Shown here in pieces: positions 17,729-26,007 of a stretch of DNA of 31,632 bases; position 1 is the stretch's first letter; every line of letters begins with the position of its first letter. The stretch is from assembly GCA_016713535.1 (NCBI GenBank), contig JADJOY010000019.1, positions 1 to 31,632 of the forward strand, in the 5' to 3' direction. Under the pieces are notes generated by a model that saw only the letters and a list, made by a program, of their open reading frames with translations, did not search any database and was not told the DNA's origin. This DNA comes from Deltaproteobacteria bacterium (GTDB lineage: Bacteria; JADJOY01). Both the position numbers and the translations under genes were made by a program.

Positions 17729-17987
17729 GCAGCGGGCGCCAGAAAGAAGATCCGCTGGTGGCGGGCAATGCTACAGATGTAGTCGAGCACCTCACCGACG
17801 TCCGAGACGCGGAGCCCACCGCGGTGGCGCAGCAGCGCGTCCTCGTACTCCAGAACCAGCGGAACGGGACCGCCAGGTCGAAGAAGCCGCCTCCGATCCG
17901 CTCGAGCAGCGCGAATGCCGCGCCCCGGCGAGACCGGAGCGCGGACACGAGCACATTCGGATCCACTACGACGAGCAGCCGAGGCAC
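17729..17987 (-). pseudogene. PIN-domain toxin, 5' part (split by IS66)
   Basis: GTG at 17987 gives VPRLLVVVDPNVLVSALRSR then RGAAFALLERIGGG, the first strand and acidic residue (D in VDPNVL) of a PIN_3 nuclease. After a frame change it continues PLVLEYEDALLRHRGGLRVS, DVGEVLDYICSIARHQRIFF, then FWRPL at the junction with the IS66 right end. EYEDAL carries the conserved glutamate. VapC-like toxins cleave RNA; the catalytic residues are now on two separate fragments so the toxin should be inactive. Its start is 53 bases from an attC-like hairpin. Confidence 0.85.
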
Positions 17988-18039
17988 TTCGTGATGGTTT
18001 CACCGGCGATACCGCCCCGCAAGTAGCCGAATCGGGCCT

Positions 18040-18099
18040 GGCGAACGCCCAGCATGCAGCTGTGGCGCGGGGCGCCGCAGCTGCATGCTGCTGTTGGTC
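18040..18099 (-). other. attC-like recombination site A
   Basis: On the minus strand GACCAAC and GTTCGCC bracket a perfect 13-bp inverted repeat, CAGCATGCAGCTG (18078-18090, read on minus) against CAGCTGCATGCTG, with a 15-base loop. The outer 7-mers pair at five of seven positions, as the R''/R' boxes of integron attC sites do. Length is 60 bases. It lies just after the HExxH gene stop and before the PIN gene. The 7-mers deviate from the RYYYAAC/GTTRRRY consensus, so this is a weaker call than site C. Confidence 0.45.
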
Positions 18100-18108
18100 G
18101 GCATTCCG

Positions 18109-18820
18109 CTACGCCTTCTGAGCAAGCCCGCTGCCACTGGACTCCGCTTGGAGCAGAAGCCCCGCGAGGTCCCGAAGTCGCGGCACGGTGTTGAGTTCGC
18201 GGCCTAACGCATCGATACATCCGTTGACTCTGGTGACCCACGCGGCGTCTTCTTTACTTCCTTCCTCCGCCCACTTCTGAGAAGAACATCTCACCCGGGC
18301 GAAGTTATGGACGATACGGGCGGGGTCCCCCAGCGCGAGCAAAGGCAGCATGGCGTTAACGAAGGATTCCGGTCCTGCATCGGCGCCCGAATTCAAAGCG
18401 ATATTGAGCGGCGTCGCTGGCTTGGCTCGGTCCACTACTGAATGCCGCAAGCCGCTCATAGAAGGCGAAAACTCCCGCGCCTTCTGCAATTCGTTGGCGT
18501 CGAGGAAGTCAAGTGCCTCGGGCGCTTCGAGCAAGCGCATGGTCGCCATTTGCGAGCGGCTGGCGCAGGGTGCGTCAGGCGAGTCATCGGCGCGAAGTCG
18601 AAGCGGTCAGGAGGTCAAGGCTATCGAAGAGCATGGCGACAGCTACGGCGACGAGATGCATGTCGTTGCTGAACTGAGGCAAAGTGTGTTGAACGCCCAT
18701 CTATCGGCCGCAAACTCGTTGGCGTGCCTCAGGTGTGCTTCTTGATACCACGTGGTGTCGTGGGCGCCAGGTTCCTGATGGCGCTCTCTGACGTGGCAGG
18801 CCTCGTGCAAATGAAAAACT
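18109..18820 (-). CDS. HExxH-type metallopeptidase-like protein, frameshifted
   Basis: FHLHEACHVRERHQE contains a HExxH zinc motif, and EAHLRHANEFAADRWAFNTL downstream supplies an E-x-x-A-D ligand-type helix, a layout seen in M48-like or ImmA-like peptidases. A hydrophobic segment follows in another frame (MHLVAVAVAMLFDSLDLLTA), then a third frame gives MATMRLLEAPEALDFLDANE and the long tail ending SSGSGLAQKA at 18109. Two internal frame changes are needed. The N-terminus is unclear; a GTG at about 18821 with a shift is possible. No exact family is recognised. Confidence 0.45.
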
Positions 18821-18848
18821 CACTAAGACAGCTGCGTTAGATGTTCGA

Positions 18849-19348
18849 TTATTGGTTTCGAAGGTTGTGCGGCAGGTGATCCATTCCCGCGAAGTCCAAC
18901 AGGCCAAACTCAAGCTGTTCGCCCAGTAGTCGCGACATCTGCCCGATTGGGCCTTCAAGGGCTTCGGATTCAGCATAGGACTCTCGCGCTTGGAAGACGA
19001 CGGTGCAAAAGCGTCGATAGAACGAGACCACTCCTGCCGGTATGACCACCAACCAGCTGGCGCCGACTTCTCCCGTACCAGCCCAGAGCGATGACCTGGG
19101 GATAGTGGCGGCGACGATTGCCGGCATGGCCTCGGCGATGGGCCCAAGTCTTTGCAACAGAGCAGCGTACGATTGATTGGCAGGGTCCTCCGCTGTTCCG
19201 GCAGAATCGAAATACTTGGAATGAGTTCGAACAATCTCGGCTGCGAGGCGGTGTTCCTTGCGGCGAGCAGTCGAACGCATGCGCGGTGGATACCGCGTGA
19301 TTCCGCAGTCAGCGCGTCGAGCGCAGCGGCCTCCTCACTCTTCATCAT
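18849..19348 (-). CDS. unknown cassette protein, coupled to upstream gene
   Basis: ATG at 19348 (MMKSEEAAALDALTAESRGI) overlaps the last codons of the upstream gene (stop at 19335). After a frame change near 19270 it continues RKEHRLAAEIVRTHSKYFDS, EDPANQSYAALLQRLGPIAE, AMPAIVAATIPRSSLWAGTG and WLVVIPAGVVSFYRRFCTVV, ending HLPHNLRNQ with stop at 18849. About 165 residues, soluble apart from one hydrophobic strand. No family is recognised. The overlap suggests its product works with the upstream protein. Confidence 0.5.
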
Positions 19349-19999
19349 CGAGATTGTCTTCGTACCACAGTTCATGATCTAGCGGCGCTGCACCGTGAGC
19401 AAGCCAGGGCCTCAGCCGAACTGTGTGGGCGTACACAGCGCCGCTCAGGCCACTCTGGATAATGTTGAACCCATCAGCGCGTGTGACGTCAGCAGAGACC
19501 CTCGCTTCGTGCGCCGGAATCCCTGTCTCAAAGGCAAGCTTGCCCTTGGTAGCGGAGTTCCCTCCCAGCACGACGATACCGCGTTTTAGGGTCCGAACTT
19601 GACGGACGAGCAGCCAATTAAAACCGCCACTGGCGGGTTGCCAGAGTTGCACGCACCACGCGCCCCAAGTCCGCGATGGTAAGAACGTCGCTGGTCGGGG
19701 CGCCCAAGACACTCCCGCGCCCCGGCCCAGTTGATCGAGGCCAATAACTCGCCGGTCCATTCCACCGCGGTGGTTGCTGAAGCACTTTGCTTAGATGAGA
19801 GCCCGCGCGAAAACTCGTACCTGCCCTCGTGTGCCACTTCGTGAGATCCGAGCTTGATCCCAAGGTCCGCTACGGACCCCATCCGGACAAAACATCCCGT
19901 CAGGATCTGCCCGTAGTCACCAGGCGCCACGCCAGTTCCTGGCTCCCACACTGCTCGAGCAGCCAAGGAGGCCTGAATCGCCCTTCCGTAGTCACGCAT
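19335..19999 (-). CDS. unknown cassette protein, frameshifted
   Basis: ATG at 19999 is preceded by GAAGGAGATAGG, a strong ribosome site, and gives MRDYGRAIQASLAARAVWEP, GTGVAPGDYGQILTGCFVRM and GSVADLGIKLGSHEVAHEGR. After two frame changes come LGAPTSDVLTIADLGRVVRA, NWLLVRQVRTLKRGIVVLGG and GFNIIQSGLSGAVYAHTVRL, ending LWYEDNLDDEE at 19335. Total about 220 residues. A GDYG-G-F opening and beta-rich character are seen but no family can be named. It is the first gene after attC-like site B and is coupled to the next one. Confidence 0.55.
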
Positions 20000-20045
20000 C
20001 GATCCTATCTCCTTCGGACATGTGGGCGGTGTCCGCTCTTTTCCC

Positions 20046-20135
20046 ACCCAACGCTGCGCTCACCTGCGGCTACGCATGCCACGGGATCTAAGCGGCCGCA
20101 TCCCGGGTGCCGTCTGCGGCCGCGTCTAGTTAGCC
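20046..20135 (-). other. attC-like recombination site B
   Basis: On the minus strand the site runs from GGCTAAC (20135-20129) to GTTGGGT (20052-20046). GTTGGGT fits the GTTRRRY box exactly, and the first box departs from RYYYAAC at one position. A core stem CACGGGAT/ATCCCG lies between. The TAA stop of the upstream 198-aa gene falls inside GGCTAAC, a common attC arrangement. Length 90 bases. Confidence 0.55.
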
Positions 20136-20726
20136 GGACCTGCGAGTCGGCTCGAAGTGGGCGCCTATGGCAGCCTCGACGTCCGGACTCAGCATGTGCA
20201 CGTATGCCATCACGAAGGACTCTGTATGAACGTGATGAAGGTTCTGTTCTTGGTCGTAGTCCGACCGGAAGCCGAAGACTCGTGGCTGCTCAACCGCCCA
20301 GTGCTGACCTGTTCGGGACGCCTCGTGAAACTCGACTCGCGCGACGTAGTCGACCACCAGGGTCTCGGTGGAATGCATGATTCGGTTGACCACCCACCAG
20401 AACGACTCCTGAACCAGCGCGATTGTCTCCCCAGGATTCCAGGACTCGCACGGGAACTCGGTCCTGCCACGATGCACAGGGGTCGCTTTCGCCTTCTGGA
20501 TGATGCCCGGCGCCATGGTCTCGGTGCGTTCGATCGCCTTGCGGGTGCTGTAAGCGAATTCGTGAAGCAGGTCGTACAGTGCGATTGTCTGACGAAACTT
20601 GAGGTCGCTGTAGCCCCACACGTCGGACATCTCACTCCGGGCAATCGCGAGTATGAGCGCCGCCTTCTCCAGCGCCGCATCGTGAAAGCGCCAGAGCGCC
20701 GTCATGTGATGCTCATTCCCTTTCAC
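20130..20726 (-). CDS. unknown 198-aa cassette protein
   Basis: A continuous ORF. Starts at ATG 20726 (MKGNEHHMTALWRF) or ATG 20705 (MTALWRF); the second skips a run of polar residues, the first follows the attC-like site more closely. Pieces include DAALEKAALILAIARSEMSD, YSDLKFRQTIALYDLLHEFA and ESFWWVVNRIMHSTETLVVD, ending IGAHFEPTRRSG with TAA within the attC-like box. Mostly alpha-helical, no signal peptide or clear family. Its GC is visibly lower than that of the flanking chromosome genes, and it lacks the frame changes seen elsewhere. Confidence 0.65.
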   Translation of the reverse strand: MKGNEHHMTALWRFHDAALEKAALILAIARSEMSDVWGYSDLKFRQTIALYDLLHEFAYSTRKAIERTETMAPGIIQKAKATPVHRGRTEFPCESWNPGETIALVQESFWWVVNRIMHSTETLVVDYVARVEFHEASRTGQHWAVEQPRVFGFRSDYDQEQNLHHVHTESFVMAYVHMLSPDVEAAIGAHFEPTRRSG

Positions 20727-20745
20727 GGGGATCCAACTCTCTCCC

Positions 20746-20845
20746 GGCGAACGACAAAGCTCACCTGCCGGGGGCTGCGACGTTCGTTCGCGGCAGATCG
20801 CTCACGCCTGCCGCAGCCCCGGTCGGGTGCAGCGACTGGTTAGCC
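20746..20845 (-). other. attC-like recombination site C (best match)
   Basis: On minus, GGCTAAC (20845-20839) and GTTCGCC (20752-20746) pair at six of seven bases. Just inside, GCTGCACC and GGTGAGC pair with one unpaired G on one side, the strand-asymmetric bulge expected of attC. The centre folds as GGGGCTGCG against CGCAGCCCC. It is read through as the C-terminus of the membrane-protein gene (AANQSLHPTGAAAG), a peptide often seen where genes run into such sites. Length 100 bases. Confidence 0.65.
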
Positions 20846-21270
20846 GCGTCACTGCGCAAGCCGGCCCATGGTGTCCGCCAGAGACCATCAAAGGTTCCCA
20901 TCGCCTTCACCAGTACGAAGGCGATCAGTATGAAGAGGTAGAACGCGGCATTGCCGAGCACGCCCTTTAGCACAGCTCCTCCGAATGTATTATTCGTCGC
21001 CTGTGAAGCTTCAGAGCCACTCGCCGGGTCCGTGGGCTGCCCCTGGCGAAGAACTGCCACGAGGAGGTAGACGAGGGTCAGGAGCATGAAGCCTTCAAGG
21101 AAAGCGAAGATCGCGAACCAGTAAACGAAGTACTCGCGGGTCAGCAAGAGACTGATGCCGACGAAGAGCCAGGGCAACCAGGCAACCGCCTTGACGGCGA
21201 TCGTGAGCGGAACCTTGGTGGTATCGGGCAGCTTCGAGCTGTTGATGAGGTACCTGAGATCATCGAACAT
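20761..21270 (-). CDS. membrane protein ending inside an attC-like site
   Basis: A continuous ORF from ATG 21270, preceded by GTTGGAGGTGGG. MFDDLRYLINSSKLPDTTKV is followed by helices AVKAVAWLPWLFVGISLLLT, FVYWFAIFAFLEGFMLLTLV and a third (LGNAAFYLFILIAFVLVKAM), about 135 residues of true protein. From residue ~145 the reading frame passes through attC-like site C, producing DAANQSLHPTGAAAGVSDLP and ending NVAAPGR. The tail is therefore encoded by the recombination site. No family recognised. Confidence 0.65.
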   Translation of the reverse strand: MFDDLRYLINSSKLPDTTKVPLTIAVKAVAWLPWLFVGISLLLTREYFVYWFAIFAFLEGFMLLTLVYLLVAVLRQGQPTDPASGSEASQATNNTFGGAVLKGVLGNAAFYLFILIAFVLVKAMGTFDGLWRTPWAGLRSDAANQSLHPTGAAAGVSDLPRTNVAAPGR

Positions 21271-21356
21271 CCCACCTCCAACTACACACGTCTTCGGCTA
21301 ACCACCGAAAGAAGGAGTCGCGCGGCGTCGTCCATCGCCTTCTCGCCGCTCACCGC

Positions 21357-21719
21357 CTAGAGGCCAACGCTCTTGCGAAGCGCCGCATCAATCTTGGCTA
21401 TGGCAGCCGGTTGTACCGTAGAAACGATTCCCTTGGCCTGGTCAATCTGCGCGTCCCCGTCTATCGTCGTCACATGGCCGCATTCGACACAGCTGTCTTT
21501 GTTCGCAAGTCCGGTTTCTCCAGAGGTCAGGAGCACCTGAACAGGGAGATTCTTAAACTGGCGTGGATCCGTGAGCGGTACGACGATCGTCATCGGGCTG
21601 AACTGGTTGCCGACGTTGTTCTGCACTACGACCGCAGGATGAGCACCGGCCTTGCACCGGCCTCTGACGGGTCCGAAGTCGACCCAAACGATATTGCCGC
21701 GCTGGACCTTGATGGGCAT
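21357..21719 (-). CDS. MazF/PemK-like toxin
   Basis: Continuous 120-codon ORF with a strong ribosome site (AGGAGAACTC) before ATG 21719. MPIKVQRGNIVWVDFGPVRG, AGAHPAVVVQNNVGNQFSPM, TIVVPLTDPRQFKNLPVQVL and SCVECGHVTTIDGDAQIDQA follow the MazF/PemK fold: RGdIvwvdf start, the HPavVvqn strand with NxxN, and the C-terminal lxxiDkxR-type helix region. MazF toxins are sequence-specific mRNA endonucleases. No antitoxin gene is seen upstream in the 21.72-21.8 kb stretch, so the toxin looks alone at the edge of the cassette cluster. Confidence 0.8.
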   Translation of the reverse strand: MPIKVQRGNIVWVDFGPVRGRCKAGAHPAVVVQNNVGNQFSPMTIVVPLTDPRQFKNLPVQVLLTSGETGLANKDSCVECGHVTTIDGDAQIDQAKGIVSTVQPAAIAKIDAALRKSVGL

Positions 21720-22357
21720 GAGTTCTCCTGCTTGATCGGCTGACGCTTATTCAGAATAACTACCAAGTTCACCTTATAGGAGTGGCTTCGCCCGGGTAGC
21801 GAGGATTCTGCCCGGAGCCGCCGACCGGGCGCAAGTGCTCGCACTGCCAGTGCATTCTTAGGGTTCGCGAGGCGTAGGGGCTGAGCGAGCCGCGCCACGG
21901 CAACCGGGGTAGCGGTTCTGGGCGGGTCGGCTCTCAAGGCGATCCATCGGGCTAGGGGGCGAGGGCGCATAGGAGTGCCGGGGGGAAATGCCGTCGCGAG
22001 TTGAGGGTGGTGCGCGAGGGGTTTCAGCGCGGTTCCGCGGGACCGTCCGGAGCGCCTAGGAACGAAGTGGCTGGCCGAGGGACCGGCCGGCCTCCAGGGG
22101 GCTCGATCGGCGATGGGGCGGCGGACTCGGGAGGGCCGGTGTCGTCGGTGAGGATCGGCTGGGCGGCCGACGGAGCGGCCGCGCTCCAGGGGTGTGCAGG
22201 CGCGGCGGGTTGTTGTGAATACGGGGAGCTGCGGGCGGGCGTTGAGCCCGCCCCCTACGGGTTTCGGTCCGTGGGAGGGGAGGGATTCAGCCGGCGCGGG
22301 GGTGCGGGGGTGGGGGCGATCTGTATCATCGTCGGATGGACCGGGCCGGGGATCGAG
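21720..22357. other. gene-free stretch with dispersed hairpins
   Basis: No gene is supported. 21725-21785 is AT-richer and may hold the promoter of the MazF-like gene on the minus strand. 22172-22187 is a GGAGCG-N4-CGCTCC hairpin (loop GCCG). 22231-22259 is a GGGCGGGC...GCCCGCCCC hairpin followed by CTACG. Long open frames on both strands across this stretch come from GC bias. Confidence 0.6.
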
Positions 22358-25004
22358 ATGCGCGCGTGGGTGAAGTGGGTGGCGGTGATCGCGACGGCGG
22401 CGGGCTGCTCCGGCAACGGGGAGCAGCCGGAGACGCCGGCGTTGATGCGGGATGTGGCGATGGTCACGGCGGAGCGGGATTTCAGCTATCCGCACGTGCC
22501 GCCGCTCAGGACGTCGGCGGATGGGCGGGTGGGTGTGGCGGTGGAGGGCGGCTCGGAGATGCGCCTCTACCTCTTGGCGCCGGAGAAACTCGACGCGCCG
22601 GTGGTGAAGGGGCCGGCGGGGGCGACGATCCTGGCGAGCACGGATCCGTTCGCGGGTGGGATCCATCACACGCCGAACGGGCATGGGATCGGCCACAACA
22701 CGCTCTGCGACGTGCGGGGCGACCTGGTGAGCCCGCCGCGCCGGCCGAATCCGTATCCGTGCGACGGCGACGCCTCGCGCGACTGCTACGACATCACCCA
22801 CATGGGCTTCGGAGGGGGCGGCAACCCGTCGCGGCTCTGGGCCACGCCGGTGCACGTCGAGGTGAGCAACCCCAAGACTGCGCAGGCGCAGATCGCGGCA
22901 GTCACCCTCGGTGAGCCGGTCGCCGGCCCGCCGCTTCCGGGCGCGGTGTGGTTCGAGCCGATGGTGACGTGGGACGGCCACCTGCTCACGGGGCGCCGGA
23001 TCGACACGTCGGCGCTCACCTACGACTGGACCAACCCGGAGACGGGCCAGACGATGACTCGCGCCTACGACCTCATGTATTCGCTCGCCGAGGACGGCGC
23101 GGACGCGTGCGACGTCACGGCGTGGCAGCACTTCCATCCGGTGAGCCACGCCCACTTCGATCCGCGCGTGCGCGGGCGCTACGACTTCGCGACGTTCCAG
23201 CTCCGCGACGCCGAGGGCAACCCCATCGCCGACGGCGAGGACATCGGTGTGTCCTACCCGTGGCTCGACCGCGCCGGGAAGAACCTCTTCATGACGGCGG
23301 TGTCGGACACCCTCGACACCATGGTGCCCGGGATGTACCCGTACCGGTGCGTCGAGAGCTGCGACGATCGCATCCTCCTCGAGCCGGGGATGGTGCGCGG
23401 CCAAGCCGTGGCGGGGCTCTGGACCTACGGCAAGATGGTGATGATCGACAACCTCATAAACAGCAGCGACTGGGCGACGCCGCTCGACCCGCGGAACCAC
23501 GTCCTGGTGCAGATGTTCCACGAGCCCGACGGGACACCGGTGGAGGTGCGCGTGGGCGGCTCGCGCACCGTGGGTCGTCACGAAGACCCGAACCTGCCGC
23601 CGGGCTGGAGCGGCAACACCAACGTCCTCGACTCCACCGAGAACCTCTTCAACTTCCACGAGCCCATGCGGCCGATCACGCCACGTGACATCGTGTGGAC
23701 GCTCTCGAACGGCCACGCCACCGACGAGTTCGCGTTCGACGACTACCTCGACCCCGACGCGTTCATCGTCTCGAGCATGATCCCGTCGGTGGTGGCGGAC
23801 CCCGCGGCCGGGCTCGTCCACTACGCCTACTACAAGAACGGCTACCCGCTCCTGCCGGTGTATTCGCCGATCGAGGACGTGCACCTCCAGAACGCGGCGA
23901 CGCCGCTGCCCGAGCGCTGGCGCGTGCCGCCGCATGGACGCGTGGCGGTGGGCACCGGTCGCGCCGAGTCGAACGCGCTCGGCGGGGTGAACGGCCGCGG
24001 CTTCTGGCTGAGCGGCACCAACCGCGTCGAATACCCCGTGCCCGCGCAGCCGCGCGACATCCGCGGGGCGAGCTGGTACGTGGCGATCTTCGTCGACCCG
24101 CGCGTCGAGGACGACACCGCTGCGCGGGCGCTGCTCACGTTCCCGGATGGCAGCGGGCTCAGGCTCGAGGGGCGGCACGCGCTGAGCTATGTCGACGGCA
24201 GCGGGGCCGTGGTGCACAGCGTCGAGCTCCCGGCCGTGCCGGCGAGCCGCGGCTGGGTGCACCTGGCGGTCGCGATGGCGCCGGGGAATCGCGAGGTCAC
24301 GCTCCTGGTGGGCGGCTTCGCGTTCGACTCGTTCACGAGCGAGGCGCCGCTCTTCGAGCTCACTCCCGGCACGCTGGTGGTGGGCACGGCGCCGGGTGCG
24401 GCGGGCGGCGGCGTGCGCGGCTGGATCGACGACTTCAAGGTGCTGGCGCACGTTCCCGACGTCGAGGTCGCGTGCAACCACGCGGCGGGGACGCTGGTCG
24501 GGCTCACCGGGAACGCCGAGTGGGGTGCCGTGGCCGAGCGCTATCCGGCGTGGGCGCACGAGGGCGTGAGTGCCGCGCTGGCGGCGGGCGGGCAGCGGAC
24601 GTTCGCGTCGTACGCGTGCTTCCACGACTACGGCCGCGATCACGCGGCGTACCCGGCGGCGGCGCCCGCGGGCTCGGTGAGCGTGCGTCGCGCGATCCAC
24701 TTCCCGGAGGGGCCGCTCCACTTCGGAGCGCCGCGGCCGGACTCGTCGAGGAATCCGTTCTGCCTCACCTGCCACGTGCCGGGGGGCGCCGGCGGGCTCT
24801 CGCTCGCGGCGCTCGAGCCGAAGCCGGGCGTGAACACCGAGGACGATCGGCGCCGCCAGCCGTCGCAGCCGATGCCGCGCGTGAACGGCAACATCCCCGC
24901 GCACTGGATCGCGCCGGGCACCGGACCGGGTGGACCGGGCGCCGCCATGACGGCGCCCGACGCAGGTGCGCAGGTCGATCGCTGGGGTGCTCGCGGGGGA
25001 TTGA
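22358..25004 (+). CDS. large secreted lipoprotein with LamG-like domain and CXXCH
   Basis: ATG 22358 gives MRAWVKWVAVIATAAGCSGN, a lipoprotein signal with lipobox cysteine 17. The next ~540 residues are unassigned (for example GIHHTPNGHGIGHNTLCDV, YDITHMGFGGGGNP, ACDVTAWQHFHPVSHAHFDP). Residues ~567-690 (GASWYVAIFVDPRVEDDTAA to GWIDDFKVLAHV) look like a concanavalin/LamG-type domain. Residues 802-806 are CLTCH, a c-type haem-binding motif. The gene likely ends at TGA 25002-25004 after a frame change (RRSIAGVLAGD); the continuing frame to 25846 runs through repeats. Haem attachment, if real, fits export across the inner membrane. Histidine-rich stretches hint at metal or haem ligands. Confidence 0.7.
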
Positions 25005-25860
25005 GCCGGGCCGCGGGCGGGCACAGGGCCCGCCCCTACGACGCGTCGGCCGACGCGAACCCCCGCCGGCGAAACCGACGAACACCGGACGGTGGCCGGC
25101 GCGAACCCCCGCCGGCGAAACCGACGAACACCGGACGGTGGCCGCGGCACCGTCGGGGCGGGGCCCGTCCCCGCCCGGGGTCGGGGTCGCGCGCGATCGG
25201 CTGGAGGGCCGCGCTCCGTCGCGGCCGCGAGGTCGGCCGCCTGCGCGATCCCGGCGATACGCGCCGGCATGCGCGTCGCCGGAACCCGCTCGATCCCTGG
25301 CGTCCGACGGAGCGGACGCGCTCCAGCCCTTCGATCCCGATCGATCGCTACTGCGGGCGGGCACAGGGCCCGCCCCTACGACGCGTCGGCCGACGCGAAC
25401 CCCCGCCGGCGAAACCGACGAACACCGGACGGTGGCCGACGCGAACCCCCGCCGGGGACACGACGAACACGGGACGGTGGCGGCGCCGTAGGGGCGGGGC
25501 CCGTCCCCGCCCGGGGTCGGGGTCGCGCGCGATCGGCTGGAGGGGCGTCCGTCGCGGCGCGGCGGGCCTGCGCCCGCGCGGACCGCGGGGGCGTCCAGCC
25601 TTCGTCCGGAGGGCACGCGTCCGGCGCGTCGATCGCGATCCGGATCGATCGGCTGGAGGGCCGCGCTCCGTCGCGGCCGCGACGTCAGCCCGCCTGCGCG
25701 ATCCCGGCGATGCGCGCCGGCGTGAGCGTCGCCGGGACCCGCTCGATCCCTGGCGTCCGACGGAGCGGACGCGCTCCAGCCCTTTGATCCCGGTCGATCG
25801 CTACTGCGGGCGGGCTCACGCCCGCCCCTACGCTCCCACGTCGTAGCGCGCCCTCGGCGC
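25005..25860. repeat. composite repeat block, imperfect duplication
   Basis: A segment is present twice (about 25014-25345 and 25350-25800). Shared parts are a GGGCGGGC...GCCCGCCCCTACG hairpin, a ~42-base element starting CGAACCCCCGCCGG (two per copy), GCGCGCGATCGGCTGGAGGG, and CGCTCGATCCCTGGCGTCCG followed by the GGAGCG-GACG-CGCTCC hairpin at 25309 and 25762. It ends with another CTACG-bordered hairpin (25806-25833). Related pieces occur inverted at 28.14-28.44 kb (CGATCGCTACTGCG here, CGCAGTAGCGATCG there). No gene is supported inside it. Confidence 0.8.
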
Positions 25861-25864
25861 GATA

Positions 25865-25923
25865 CCACATTTTTGTGGCAGGTTCTGCCACAATCTGCCA
25901 ACAAAAATTGCCACATTTTGCCA
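25865..25923. promoter_or_regulatory. AT-rich TGCCA repeat cluster
   Basis: In contrast to the surrounding DNA this is AT-rich. CCACA-TTTT-TGTGG forms a hairpin (25865-25878), TGGCAG-GTT-CTGCCA an inverted repeat (25876-25890), and TGCCA occurs at 25886, 25896, 25909 and 25919. Steps of 10, 13 and 10 bases put most copies on one face of the helix, like an operator. No gene start is adjacent: the cupin gene's 3' end lies at 26008. Confidence 0.4.
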
Positions 25924-25987
25924 GTATTCTGCGCGCTGGCCGGCGCTGGGAAAGCTGAAACAGCGATTTTGGGCCCTAGGAGGCCCG

Positions 25988-26007
25988 AACGGCCGCTCAC
26001 GGCCGTT
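25988..26007. terminator. hairpin directly after the cupin gene
   Basis: AACGGCCG and CGGCCGTT pair perfectly around CTCA, beginning at the base after the cupin stop codon (26008-26010). No T-run follows on the minus strand, so termination is plausible but not proven. Confidence 0.4.

Noticed and set aside
21626-25270. 1214-codon open frame on the minus strand
   Set aside because: It is the antisense of the plus-strand LamG/CXXCH gene; composition is Arg/His/Pro-rich without motifs, typical of a GC-bias shadow.
25005-25846. Extension of the LamG/CXXCH protein into the repeat block
   Set aside because: The frame lacks stops only because the repeats are GC-rich; the translation is Arg/Pro low complexity and repeats itself with the DNA repeats.
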